From NCBI GenBank assembly GCA_963726125.1, contig CAVSBG010000013.1, forward strand, positions 1-64,000: a DNA stretch of 64,000 nucleotides. Reading direction: 5' to 3'. The position numbers and the translations under genes are program-made. The notes beneath the pieces were generated by a model. That model was not told the DNA's origin and did no database searches. It worked only from the letters and a program-made list of their open reading frames with translations. Position 1 is the stretch's first letter, and the number at the start of each line of letters is the position of its first letter. Origin of the DNA: JAMXLO01 sp963726125. GTDB lineage: Bacteria > Pseudomonadota > Alphaproteobacteria > Acetobacterales > Acetobacteraceae. Shown piece by piece: positions 1 through 9,200 of the stretch.

Positions 1-519
1 ATGCACCGTGTCGGTCGAGGGGCGATAGAGTGCCTCTCCGTCGCTGTAGTGGATCGGCACGCCAACCTGGTGCAATACCTGCTCAGCTTGGTCGATCCGA
101 CGTGCGAGGTTAGGTCGCTCGATCTGCGGCGGTTCAATGCCGTCGCACTGGGCGATGTTGAAGACGCTGTAGACCTGCAGACACGTGCCAGTCTTGGCCC
201 CGCCGGTGGCTTCGTCTTCTCGCGCAAACTGCCCGAACTTGATGACCCGTGTCCCCTTCTCACCGCGACGCACCTGCGCACCGATCGCCAGCGCCTGCCT
301 GTATGTCAGCCAAAGACCGTGCTCATAGCCGCAGTCAGCCGCCGAGAACCAAAGCTGGAGGACGTCCATGCCGCGATACCGGCAGCGTTTGACGTGATTA
401 ATCGGCAGACCCGACGACGCAGCGGCGTGCCATGGCTTGGTCCACGCTGTGCCAATTGCCAGTCCGCTCTCGATGGCACGCACAACCTTCTCGGTAGTTT
501 CATGATGGATGTCCCGCAT
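1..519 (-). CDS. ArdC-type antirestriction protein, partial (C-terminus beyond window)
   Basis: The frame is open on the minus strand from an ATG at 517-519 to the window edge, giving 173 codons without a stop. An in-frame TGA at 544-546 limits the start. The translation begins MRDIHHETTEKVVRAIESG, continues with TAWTKPWH and then WLTYRQALAIGAQVRRGEKG, and later reads VYSVFNIAQCDGI. This is the order of conserved blocks in the N-terminal ssDNA-binding domain of ArdC antirestriction proteins. The C-terminal zinc-metalloprotease-like domain would lie to the left of the window. ArdC proteins are typically carried by conjugative plasmids, integrative elements and phages and protect incoming DNA from restriction. 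It therefore suggests that a mobile element lies left of this window. The family call is firm; intactness cannot be judged. Confidence 0.85.
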   Translation of the reverse strand, partial: MRDIHHETTEKVVRAIESGLAIGTAWTKPWHAAASSGLPINHVKRCRYRGMDVLQLWFSAADCGYEHGLWLTYRQALAIGAQVRRGEKGTRVIKFGQFAREDEATGGAKTGTCLQVYSVFNIAQCDGIEPPQIERPNLARRIDQAEQVLHQVGVPIHYSDGEALYRPSTDTVH

Positions 520-1013
520 TGCCAGCTCGTGCTCGGCGGGCGCTCAAGGCGAGCCCCGCTCGTAAGGGAGGACTGGCGTCGGACCAATTTCGGTCTGCCT
601 AGAGAACGATATGGGGCTCGGGGAGGGGTGCTGTCCAAAGGGGGCGTGGGTTCGCCCGCTAGGCCACGCACTCAGATGAGGAGCACTCTTGAGGTTTCGT
701 TCACCAGCTGCTCGGCCTATTGGATTTATTCGCGCTTCCAGCAGCCGCAACGAATTCCACGGGGAATGGAACTACGCCATCGAACCCAACCAACACCCCC
801 CGTGAAGCAGTTATTTCTCGGCGGGTCCTAAGATCTGGATGAGTTTTCCGGGCTCGGGCTCCTCCCTTGTCAATTCGATGACGGCCCGCCTGGACTGACA
901 GCGTTTGATCGCTGGACAAGGGACTTCGTTGGGTTTCTCTTGTTCAGTGGAGCGGTCACGCTTCGCCGCAGCTGATCGGGTCCAGCTCGCGAGCGCAGAA
1001 AATGGAGACATCC
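520..1013. other. Non-coding gap between ArdC and the secreted protein
   Basis: No credible gene is seen. The long plus-strand reading frame over 1-831 is the shadow of ArdC. The gap should hold the divergent promoters for ArdC and the gene at 1014, but no clear -35/-10 pair stands out. Confidence 0.4.
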
Positions 1014-1913
1014 ATGTCGGTTGCCGTACTGATCATCCGACCATCTCGCCTCGCGTTGCTCCTCGCGATCGTGTTATTCCCGCTCGATGGACGCGCCCAG
1101 GATTGCCACCGAAGGCCCGACATATTTGTCGGTGGGATCAGTGGCTTCACCGACTTGGCGGCTCCGGAGCACACTCGCGCGCTCAGGGCGTCGTGCCGAG
1201 TTGGGCTATATCTGCACCGAGCAGCGTGGAATGCGACATCGCAGGAGCAGCAACAGGCAATACTTACGGCGTTCAAGGGAACAGGAGCGCCAGTTATAGA
1301 GTTCGGTATGAGCCCTAACCCTGCGGCTTGGTTTGAGCGCGTCTACCCACAGTGGTTCCGCAACAGGGGAGTGACGGCCCTGGAGGCTCATGTCAACGGG
1401 TTCAATCTTGACCACCCAATCTCAGAATGGACGGACTTCGTGGACGCCGCACGTTCGCGCGGTAGGCTCTCCGTGGTTAGCGTCGTATTCTCTCCAAACA
1501 CAGGAGAGTTGCGGCGAGGGCGATTCAACTCGCCGGCGTTCGACCGAGTGAGAGCTGCAGCGATCTATGGCGGAGGCTTAACCATCGATGCACCATCCGA
1601 CTTCTTCTGGAAGCAACCTGAGGCCTATCGTAAGTTCACGATCGATGAAATTCTTTGGGCCAACTCGCAACATATTCCTAGCTCGGTAATCGTATCGCCG
1701 GGCAAATCCGGAGGGAGTTTCCTTGATCTGACCCAAAAGTTTGTATCCAGGCTACAGCAAGCACACGCGACGCCGGCTGAGTATATCGTCGAAAATTATG
1801 AACCCAACGCCGCGCCCGGTTACGTGAACAACGTTGGAAACGAGAGTTCAGGTAGGACTATCGCTGGCACAGCCATGTGGCTCGTCCAGTATGCCAAGAC
1901 GGCGAACCCATGA
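1014..1913 (+). CDS. Secreted protein of unknown function, possibly a glycosidase-like fold
   Basis: This 299-residue protein begins with a basic n-region, a hydrophobic stretch (LALLLAIVLFPL) and an AQD cleavage-like site, so it is probably exported. The ATG at 1014 is chosen over the one at 1002 because GGAGA at 1004-1008 lies 5 bases before it. The mature part has alternating hydrophobic strands and stretches such as EFGMSPNPAAWF, LEAHVNGFNLDH and IVENYEPNAAPGY. These recall extracellular TIM-barrel polysaccharide-active enzymes, but no family motif is decisive. Location next to polysaccharide genes would fit a role at the cell surface. No function is assigned; the reading frame and the signal peptide are the reliable parts. 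Confidence 0.75.
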   Translation: MSVAVLIIRPSRLALLLAIVLFPLDGRAQDCHRRPDIFVGGISGFTDLAAPEHTRALRASCRVGLYLHRAAWNATSQEQQQAILTAFKGTGAPVIEFGMSPNPAAWFERVYPQWFRNRGVTALEAHVNGFNLDHPISEWTDFVDAARSRGRLSVVSVVFSPNTGELRRGRFNSPAFDRVRAAAIYGGGLTIDAPSDFFWKQPEAYRKFTIDEILWANSQHIPSSVIVSPGKSGGSFLDLTQKFVSRLQQAHATPAEYIVENYEPNAAPGYVNNVGNESSGRTIAGTAMWLVQYAKTANP

Positions 1914-2133
1914 TATGCTTGGGAGGTGGTTTGCATTGTTGGCAAATAATCACCGGTGGCAGGAATGCGATCCGGCTGTGATCACGGCGAAGAGCGAAGC
2001 CCGGTGGAAAGTGGGGGCATGCAGGACCAAGTGTTACTTCCAGAAATCACATCTATGTTGACGTCACCCGGCCGCGGAGAAGGGGGGCTCAAAGAATTGG
2101 CTGATCGACAATCCGGACCACAAGCGCCACTAG

Positions 2134-2907
2134 CTAGCGGTACTGCTGGAACAAGGCGACCGTATCCGCTGTACTAGCAGAATTTAATTCGGGTCCCATG
2201 CGTGACAGTCGAACCAGGTGCGGTTGAATTTTCGCTCTGCGTCCTTCCATGCGAGCTTGAACGAGTTCAAAATCCATCCAGTCACCATCTGCGAATATGT
2301 CGAGGCCAAAAGGTCCAGATGCGTTCTTGAAGTCCGCCTTTTTGACCGATGAGCCTTCTAGTTGCCGGTCCGGTAGCTGAAACCCTCCGAGAGGGTTCTG
2401 ATCCACCAGCCTAAAGCGAGAGTAACCGGCTTCGTGCAACATTTCCGTAGCCCGGAATTTGTAACACTCTACAGAAATAAATTCTGGAACGCGTCCTTCG
2501 CGAAGCATTCCTCGCAAGAACGGCACCTCACTTCCTTCGATATCAATCTTGACGTAGCGTGGCAACCCAGCTTGGGCAAGCAGGGTACGCCAATCAATTG
2601 TCATAACAAAGTGCCGGATGTAATCATCTGCTACTTCCGCGCGTTTGGATACCCCTGATATGCCTTGGTGGACCTTGTGAGCGAAGAATTCTAGGAAACC
2701 ACCGAATGTGTCGCTGGCGGCTAAGTTCAACAGAATTAGGGCGTTGCGCTGAATTTCGGCCTGGAAGCGCACACGTAGTGCTTGGTATGCTGCCGGATCT
2801 GCCTCGACGGCGATCACTCGAAAACCTTTAGCGAGGTAATATGCTGTATCGTTTCCCTCTGACACGCCAATGTCCATTACCAAACCCTGAAAGCCATTGT
2901 TTGGCAT
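2134..2907 (-). CDS. FkbM-family SAM-dependent methyltransferase
   Basis: The protein has 257 residues when started at the ATG 2905-2907, which is preceded by an AAGG-type ribosome site about 8 bases upstream. The SAM-binding motif VMDIGVSEGNDTAYYLAKG is followed by RVIAVEADPAAY, the acidic loop that binds the ribose. Near the middle, YVKIDIEGSEVPFLRGM is the hallmark FkbM motif. FkbM enzymes O-methylate sugars or other hydroxyls; among glycosyltransferase genes a polysaccharide substrate is the likely target. The same frame stays open upstream to 3417, but that part does not resemble FkbM proteins. A second, only distantly similar FkbM gene lies at 14386-15075. Confidence 0.88.
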   Translation of the reverse strand: MPNNGFQGLVMDIGVSEGNDTAYYLAKGFRVIAVEADPAAYQALRVRFQAEIQRNALILLNLAASDTFGGFLEFFAHKVHQGISGVSKRAEVADDYIRHFVMTIDWRTLLAQAGLPRYVKIDIEGSEVPFLRGMLREGRVPEFISVECYKFRATEMLHEAGYSRFRLVDQNPLGGFQLPDRQLEGSSVKKADFKNASGPFGLDIFADGDWMDFELVQARMEGRRAKIQPHLVRLSRMGPELNSASTADTVALFQQYR

Positions 2908-3686
2908 ATGCCGAACCTTTCCCGTCGAGTTACACGCAGGTCGTCTACGTCTATGGGGGTCTTGGCAGAAACGTCGATGGGCGCACCCTTGCATAAAGCA
3001 TACCGCGCTGCCCCAGGCAACGCCACCATGTGCCGCGTCCGTCGCGATCTTGAGGTGCCCGGCGAGCCTCATCGCTTGGCCGCCAACGGAGGCACATTCC
3101 TTTTGGTTCCGCAGTACCAAAGTAGCCGCTCCGCCTCCGGCGTCTTCAATCCGCACCACGAGTGCCGCGGAGAAGTGAATCTCGCAACAATCGTCAGCTT
3201 CACTCAATCCTGACCACGAACGTAGCTGATCGTATGTGTCGAGAACGCCAGGAGTTGTCTCGATAGCAGTGGATTCCGAGCCCAGTGAGGACAGGTGCAT
3301 GATGCTGGTGACCGTCAAAGCTTCCGGGGAGGTAATCAAAGTGATTCCACCGAGCATCACCAAGGGTCCAGGCTGACCCGGAACCGCTCTCATGGCTGCC
3401 TCTCCGAAAGCGACCAATTGCCGTGTAGCCGCGCGCGAGCGGTCGCCGGACCGAACACCGCAGTATAGACGGGCGCCAATGAGAGCGGTATCCTAATATG
3501 CCGGAGGCTAGGGGAATAACGGCATATGCGGACGCCCATCGAGGGTACTCCGAACACAGAAGATATTTGTCGGCGCCTGCGCAACATGGTTAGCGTCGGA
3601 GCCGGCAACCTGGCTCGTCATGTTCGGACTACCGGCCGGGTATTCAACCAGACGAAGGCAGCCAAAGGTGGGGAGGGAAAATTAGC
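2908..3686. other. Gap with an in-frame upstream extension of the FkbM frame
   Basis: From 2908 to 3417 the minus-strand frame of the FkbM gene remains open for another 170 codons. It contains stretches that look protein-like (near 3150-3230) and low-complexity basic stretches (near 2950-2990). I recognise no family in it. It may be a fused or decayed N-terminal domain, or a chance open frame. From 3418 to 3686 only the leader of the next gene is seen. Confidence 0.4.
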
Positions 3687-5459
3687 GTGCAATTCTTTAA
3701 TATTGAAACCTGTCATCAGACTATGATTTCACTCGATACCACGAGCGGAGCATTCGTGCACGCACCAAACGGTAACACCAAATCACCTGCTCAACTTATT
3801 ACGACATCGCTGGGTATCGGCATCCTGCTGGGCCGCACTTCAGTGGAAGTACAAAGTGTCGGCCGCCTTATTCCGTTCCGGGTCAGGTCTGAAGCGCAGC
3901 CCATGCTATACACGCTGATTGATCCCGCGACCGCTATGCTGCTCACTGCTATTCCGCAGACCTCCTCTGATGTGCCCGGCAAATTGGCTACGAACCGGGA
4001 GAAGTCTGGTCCCTGGGAAATGTTCAAGCTTCAACCAGCTGCGCCTGCACCGGAATTCGCCGGCTGGTCGACGTTATTGGAGCTTGAGGAATTGGGGTCA
4101 AGTAAGCTTGGCGTAGCGGAGATTCTTACCGAGCTAGGTCGGGACAAGCCCCGATATTGCATTGAACTCCTTCGGGCATATCTCGTGGCGCACTTACCTT
4201 CATCGCTTGAGCCGCTCACCGAGGCGCTGATGGCGCATCCGACTGCCGCAGCCCGTTTGGCTGGGCCACTCGATCCATGGCTGCGATTTGGTCTGCCCGA
4301 TTTATCACAATGGCTCGAGGCGCGAGATACAGCGCCAGCACGGCGGTCGGTCGCAGGTGATTTGGACTGGCTTGCGACCCTACACATGATCCCGGCTCAG
4401 CTCGGTCAGGTTTGTTCGTCCATTATCCGCAGTAAGGTTATTCCGAGGCGGGAGGCTTGCGTGGTGGCCACGGTCCGAAATGAGGGGGTCTATTTGCTGG
4501 AGTGGATTGCCTATCACCAAGCCATTGGTTTCGAGCACTTCTTCATATACAGCAACAACAATGATGAAGGTTCTGACCAATTGCTGGCCGCCCTATCCAA
4601 AAATGGGGTAATTACCTGGATCGATAATGAGATTGCCAGACCAATTCTTCCACAAAATAAGGCTTATGCCCATGCACTAGGATTGCTGCCTGATATCTTG
4701 GACTATGCGTGGGCTCTGGTTGTGGACGTGGATGAGTTCTTCGTATTCGATACGTCTCGATTTACATCAGTGCGTGACTACTTGGTGTGGCATGATATGA
4801 GGCCGAGCGACGCAATAACCCTAAACTGGTTGATGTTTGGCACCTTCGGTGCACTCCGGTTCGATTCCGGTCATCTCATGACTCGGCGCTTCCAAACCCG
4901 GTTCGCTCGTGTAAATCCGCATATTAAGACCCTGTGTAGACCTCGCTTATTCACTTATTCCCACGCCCACTATCCTCGCACCTTTTCCGCGCGCCAGGCC
5001 ATTTTTCGCAACTCCGTGGGCAATCCCTACGAGCACGAGTCAGAATTCGCACTTGGGAGGGCGCCGAACGATAGTACTGCCTGGATAAATCACTACTGGT
5101 CGAAATCGATCGATGAGCTGCTGTGCAAATTCTCTAGGAACCGCGGCGACCAAGCATTTGTCGGCGCCCGGTCCCCAATACAGATTGCCGAGGATATAGC
5201 CTCAAGAATGCTGCGTATCGAAAGGGATGCATCAACAGTCCAGGATTGCCGGATCGCCAAGTGCGCCAAGGATCTGCAGTCAGCGATCGACGGACTGCTT
5301 GCCCTTCCGGGTGTTCGAGAAGCAATGTCCCAGGTGCTGGGCGCCTTTGACGCAAAAATCGGGATGCTGAGAGATCAGATTTTGTCGATTGGGCCAAGTC
5401 ATATGGACGCCCCGGGCATTCAAGAAGTGATTCGCCTAGTGCGAGATGGTGAAGTATGA
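3687..5459 (+). CDS. GT92/GT2-like glycosyltransferase with N-terminal beta-trefoil-like region
   Basis: This 590-residue protein starts at GTG 3687, with GGGAGGG at 3671-3677; an ATG at 3723 is the alternative. Residues 40-117 end in ATNREKSGPWEMFKL. This is close to the closing strand motif of fascin-like beta-trefoil domains (NR..AGPWE.F.L), so a small sugar-binding domain is inferred. Residues 257-500 carry ACVVATVRNEG, LLEWIAYHQAIGFEHFFIY and the metal-binding DVDEFF at 347-352. This matches the family of bacterial glycosyltransferases once called DUF23/GT92 or Glyco_tranf_2_4. Residues 118-250 are an unassigned helical linker. It probably transfers a sugar during surface polysaccharide synthesis. 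Confidence 0.8.
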   Translation: MQFFNIETCHQTMISLDTTSGAFVHAPNGNTKSPAQLITTSLGIGILLGRTSVEVQSVGRLIPFRVRSEAQPMLYTLIDPATAMLLTAIPQTSSDVPGKLATNREKSGPWEMFKLQPAAPAPEFAGWSTLLELEELGSSKLGVAEILTELGRDKPRYCIELLRAYLVAHLPSSLEPLTEALMAHPTAAARLAGPLDPWLRFGLPDLSQWLEARDTAPARRSVAGDLDWLATLHMIPAQLGQVCSSIIRSKVIPRREACVVATVRNEGVYLLEWIAYHQAIGFEHFFIYSNNNDEGSDQLLAALSKNGVITWIDNEIARPILPQNKAYAHALGLLPDILDYAWALVVDVDEFFVFDTSRFTSVRDYLVWHDMRPSDAITLNWLMFGTFGALRFDSGHLMTRRFQTRFARVNPHIKTLCRPRLFTYSHAHYPRTFSARQAIFRNSVGNPYEHESEFALGRAPNDSTAWINHYWSKSIDELLCKFSRNRGDQAFVGARSPIQIAEDIASRMLRIERDASTVQDCRIAKCAKDLQSAIDGLLALPGVREAMSQVLGAFDAKIGMLRDQILSIGPSHMDAPGIQEVIRLVRDGEV

Positions 5460-5728
5460 GTGGCGAGGTTGCGCAATGCCCGTGTGGCAGTTGCGTAAGG
5501 ACTATCCATCGGCCGTGCGGCAAACACGATCGAAGTATAAGCCTCGGTACACCCGACGCCCTTCGTGCCCTGTGCAGTCCGATAGAATGATGCATTTGTC
5601 ATGCAACGCGTACCTCCACGCGGGCCTGGAAATTATCACACCTCTGGGCGATAATGCCATCGTCAGCCTGCCAGACATCGCCTAAAACGGCGGCCCAACC
5701 CGCTCCCGTACCGCAAGGAGTTTGTATC

Positions 5729-6151
5729 GTGAGGTATCTACCGCCATTCGATGTGATTAAGCGGCCGGTCGAGTTATCGACGGGCAAGGATCATGTGACG
5801 GCCACAATGGGTTACGAAAGACTGCTCGAGTTGATCAGACACCTTTTGTCGCAGGTCGTGGTGGACGAGCAATGGTATCTGGCGCAATACCCTGACGTTG
5901 CTGAGGCTATTGATCGGGGAAAAAAGACTTCTGCGACGCAACACTTCATCGACAATGGGTATTTTGAGAATCGCCTGCCATTTTTTATACCGGTGAATGA
6001 GTTATGGTATCTCACGAATTACCCGGATGTAGCTGCGAGCGTCAGGCAGGGCACGGAACCTTCAGCGCAGGCGCATTTCATGCGATCAGGCTACCGAGAG
6101 GGCCGGCTGCCATATCCAACGCCAAACGACGGTGGCAAGCCGCGAGCGTGA
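5729..6151 (+). CDS. Small protein with two YPDV repeats, glycosyltransferase-associated
   Basis: The protein has 140 residues from GTG 5729, which has AGGAG at 5716-5720 at ideal distance. It contains two copies of a roughly 43-residue unit: EQWYLAQYPDVAEAI followed by ATQHFIDNGYFENRLPF, then ELWYLTNYPDVAASV followed by AQAHFMRSGYREGRLPY. The WYL..YPDVA...HF...G..EGR pattern is known from the ends of bacterial glycosyltransferases and large calcium-binding surface proteins. Here it stands alone, without a catalytic domain. It lies about 100 bases before the large glycosyltransferase gene on the same strand, so co-expression is likely. A scaffold or substrate-recognition role is inference. 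Confidence 0.72.
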   Translation: MRYLPPFDVIKRPVELSTGKDHVTATMGYERLLELIRHLLSQVVVDEQWYLAQYPDVAEAIDRGKKTSATQHFIDNGYFENRLPFFIPVNELWYLTNYPDVAASVRQGTEPSAQAHFMRSGYREGRLPYPTPNDGGKPRA

Positions 6152-6256
6152 GGTGCCACGTAAATCGTGCCGTACGTGGGCCATCTTCCCAGAGATTCCG
6201 TACAGAAATGATAGAATCAGTCCGCCCCGCATGGTCATGTGGAAAGCCACTATCCG

Positions 6257-9200
6257 ATGAAGGACAGGCAAGTGTCGACCCAAAGAATGGCTAAAGGCAT
6301 CAAGGCGACCTTGCCAAGCACACCAGGGCAAGCACTGCATGCAATTGGAGCGAAGCGGCGAGTGCGGCTTGGGCCAAAGCCCGCGAAGCCGCGGAATGGT
6401 GCTGAGAAGAGCGTGCCGGATGCCGACCCGCAAATCGAGATACGGTTGGACACAGCCGTCACCGCCGGACCCATACAGGACAGATACGACGTGGAGGTGG
6501 TCGGCGAGGTTCTCGCGGAGCGGCCGATCCGGTCGGTAAGTCTCGTCGTCGATGGCGTGAGCCGAGCCTCGTTCTTGTTTGGCCAATCAGCTTCGGGCCG
6601 GCAATCTTTCAGCTTGGTTCACGCCGAGCGAGAGACCGCCCGGTTGGAACTCACGCCCATCGAAATTGAGGCGCGAACCGACGATGGCTACGTGCGCCGC
6701 ACCGCGTTTTCGGTTGCCGCCGGCCTGAATGGCGTCGATGTTCCGCGCGTGGTGGATGGCCCTGTTCGGGACATTCAATCACCTCCGTTGGCTGCCACGC
6801 CTGTACGACTCTACGTAGAAACTGCAGCATTCGACCGACAGGGTGTGCTGCATGTGGTGGGGTGGTCGGTCGCACTCTTTCGAATTGTGGCTATCAACAT
6901 ATTCGTAGACGCACGGCTGCTCGGTACCACTGAAGCTAATCAGCCGCGGGACGATATTGGCAGAGCGTACCCCACCTATCCCAATGCTCGCATGTCAGGC
7001 TTCTCGTTTTCAACGACCATTTCAGACGACGCGGCGCCCAAGTTAATTACTGTCGAGGCCATCGATCTTTCGGGCACGGTGAGCCGAACTACAGTTCCAG
7101 TCGATCACGGTGCTGACAAGGCACCGGGTGCGTCGCTTGTTGACGTCTCCAGCGTGGAGCCGGCCATCACATTAACATCTCTACGCGGCCATCGACACCC
7201 AATCTCCGTTCACTGCGACGAGGCGATGCTGGGCACGAATGGGGACCTCCTGATAAGTGGATGGGCCGTGTGCGCAGCTGGAATTACGGCTGTTAGTGTA
7301 CGCTTGGATGACGTGATGGTGGGCAACGCGGAACTGGGTCTGCCGAGGCCCGATGTGGGCGAGCGATATCCAGACGTTCCGAGGTCGCACCATTCTGGAT
7401 TTAGGTTAAGACTGCCAACTGGACTCACGGCATCAGGCGACCACCAGATAGGCATTCGGGTACATAACGGGCTTGACAACATCGAGGATCTTGGAATTGT
7501 TGTCACAGCAATTGATCACACAGCAGCTGGATCAGGAGCAAATCTGAATAGTCCAGCTGACAGACAAGAGTTCCGATTTTCGCTCGACCATCCAGTGGTG
7601 ATCGAGGGAGCGGTGCCGCAACCGGTGAATGGACGCCTGGCTATTGAGGGTTGGGCGGTGGCTCGCTCAGGCATCGAGGCGATTGACGTCTTCTTCGATG
7701 GACAGTTGTTAGGGCAGGCCTACTATGGCACTGCGAGACGCGATGTTGAGGCGGCGCTTCCCGATTGGACGGACGCCTTCCATAGCGGATATATATTCCA
7801 TGTTCCACCACGTGTACTGGAAAGTGGTTCACATGACATGCGTCTGCAGTTGAGGGCGAAGGGCGGGGGGATAACAAATTCTGAATTCCGCATCGACGTA
7901 CAGCAGGGCGAGGTTATGGACGATTACGCGACTATTCGTCGTCACATGTCGCGCGCGGAGGCCAATCTCTACGACGACATCCTTGATCGGCTGGGGTACC
8001 GTGCGAACTTTCGGATCATGCTCGCGATAACCGGTCCACTCGCTTCTGAAAAGTTCACTGCTACTATTCGCTCCTTGGGGGCTCAGACTTACCGCAACTG
8101 GCAGTTGTTCATTGTTGCCGATGGTGACGAGCGTAAGGATTTGCTGGAAATCGCCGGCCGCGAAGGCGCGGGTGAACATGTCATCGTCACGTCCGCGGAC
8201 GCTGCCCACAGCAAGCTGATATCTGCATCAACCGGGCCCTGTCTGATCGCCGTATTGTCCCCCGGCGATCAATTGGGTTGTGACGCTTTAGCTGAAGTCG
8301 CCGTTGCCTGTGGACTTCACCCCGAGGCCGAGTTCTTCTATGCGGACGAGGACCGCGTAAATCCCACCAGTCGCACACGGGAGCCGTTCTTCAAACCTGA
8401 CTGGTCGCCAGACTTGCTGCTGTCCACGAACTACATCGGCCGCCCTTGGTTTGCGACGGCCAAGCTGTTGCGGAGAGCAGGCGTTACGGCGCATTCCTTG
8501 TTAGCGCCGGCGGGGCACTACGATGCTGTCCTGCGCAGTACCGAATTCGCGACCGGTATCCACCACGTGCCAAAGCTGTTATATCGGCGTGATGACGCCG
8601 ACCCCCCCGAACCGGACGCAGAGCGGCGCGTGCTCGAGGCGACGATTGTACGGCGGAACATCAAGGCCAATGTGTTGTCCGGCTGTCTGCCCGGAACGTG
8701 GCGCCTGAAGCGAACAACGGTCGCCAAGGGTAAAGTCTCGATTATTATCCCAACCTGCGCAGCGAAGGGTTACATAGCCACTTGCCTGGAGACGTTGAGG
8801 AGCAAGACTGCTTATCGCAATTTCGAAATCATCTGCATCGACAATATCCCGTCGAACCTGCCAAAGTACAAAAAGCTGATCCGCAAGCGCGCCGACAAAG
8901 TCGTGGCTATCCCAGAGACATTCAACTGGTCGCGCTTCAACAACCGAGCTGCGCGGCAGACCACCGGGCAATACCTGCTGTTCCTAAATGACGATATCGA
9001 GGTCCAGCGAGGGGACTGGCTGGATGCCTTGCTGGAGCATGCCCAACGGCCCGAGGTTGGCGTTGTCGGCGCGCAATTGCTCTATCCCGATCGCAAGGTC
9101 CAGCATGCCGGGATATTCCTGACCACGCTCGGAGCAGGCCGCCATTCCTTCCGGTTCCTGTCCGAGGACGATCCCGGCTACTTCGGATTGGCCCTGACCC

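Noticed and set aside
1..831. 276-codon plus-strand frame at the left edge
   Set aside because: It is the antisense shadow of ArdC; the minus strand gives clear family motifs.
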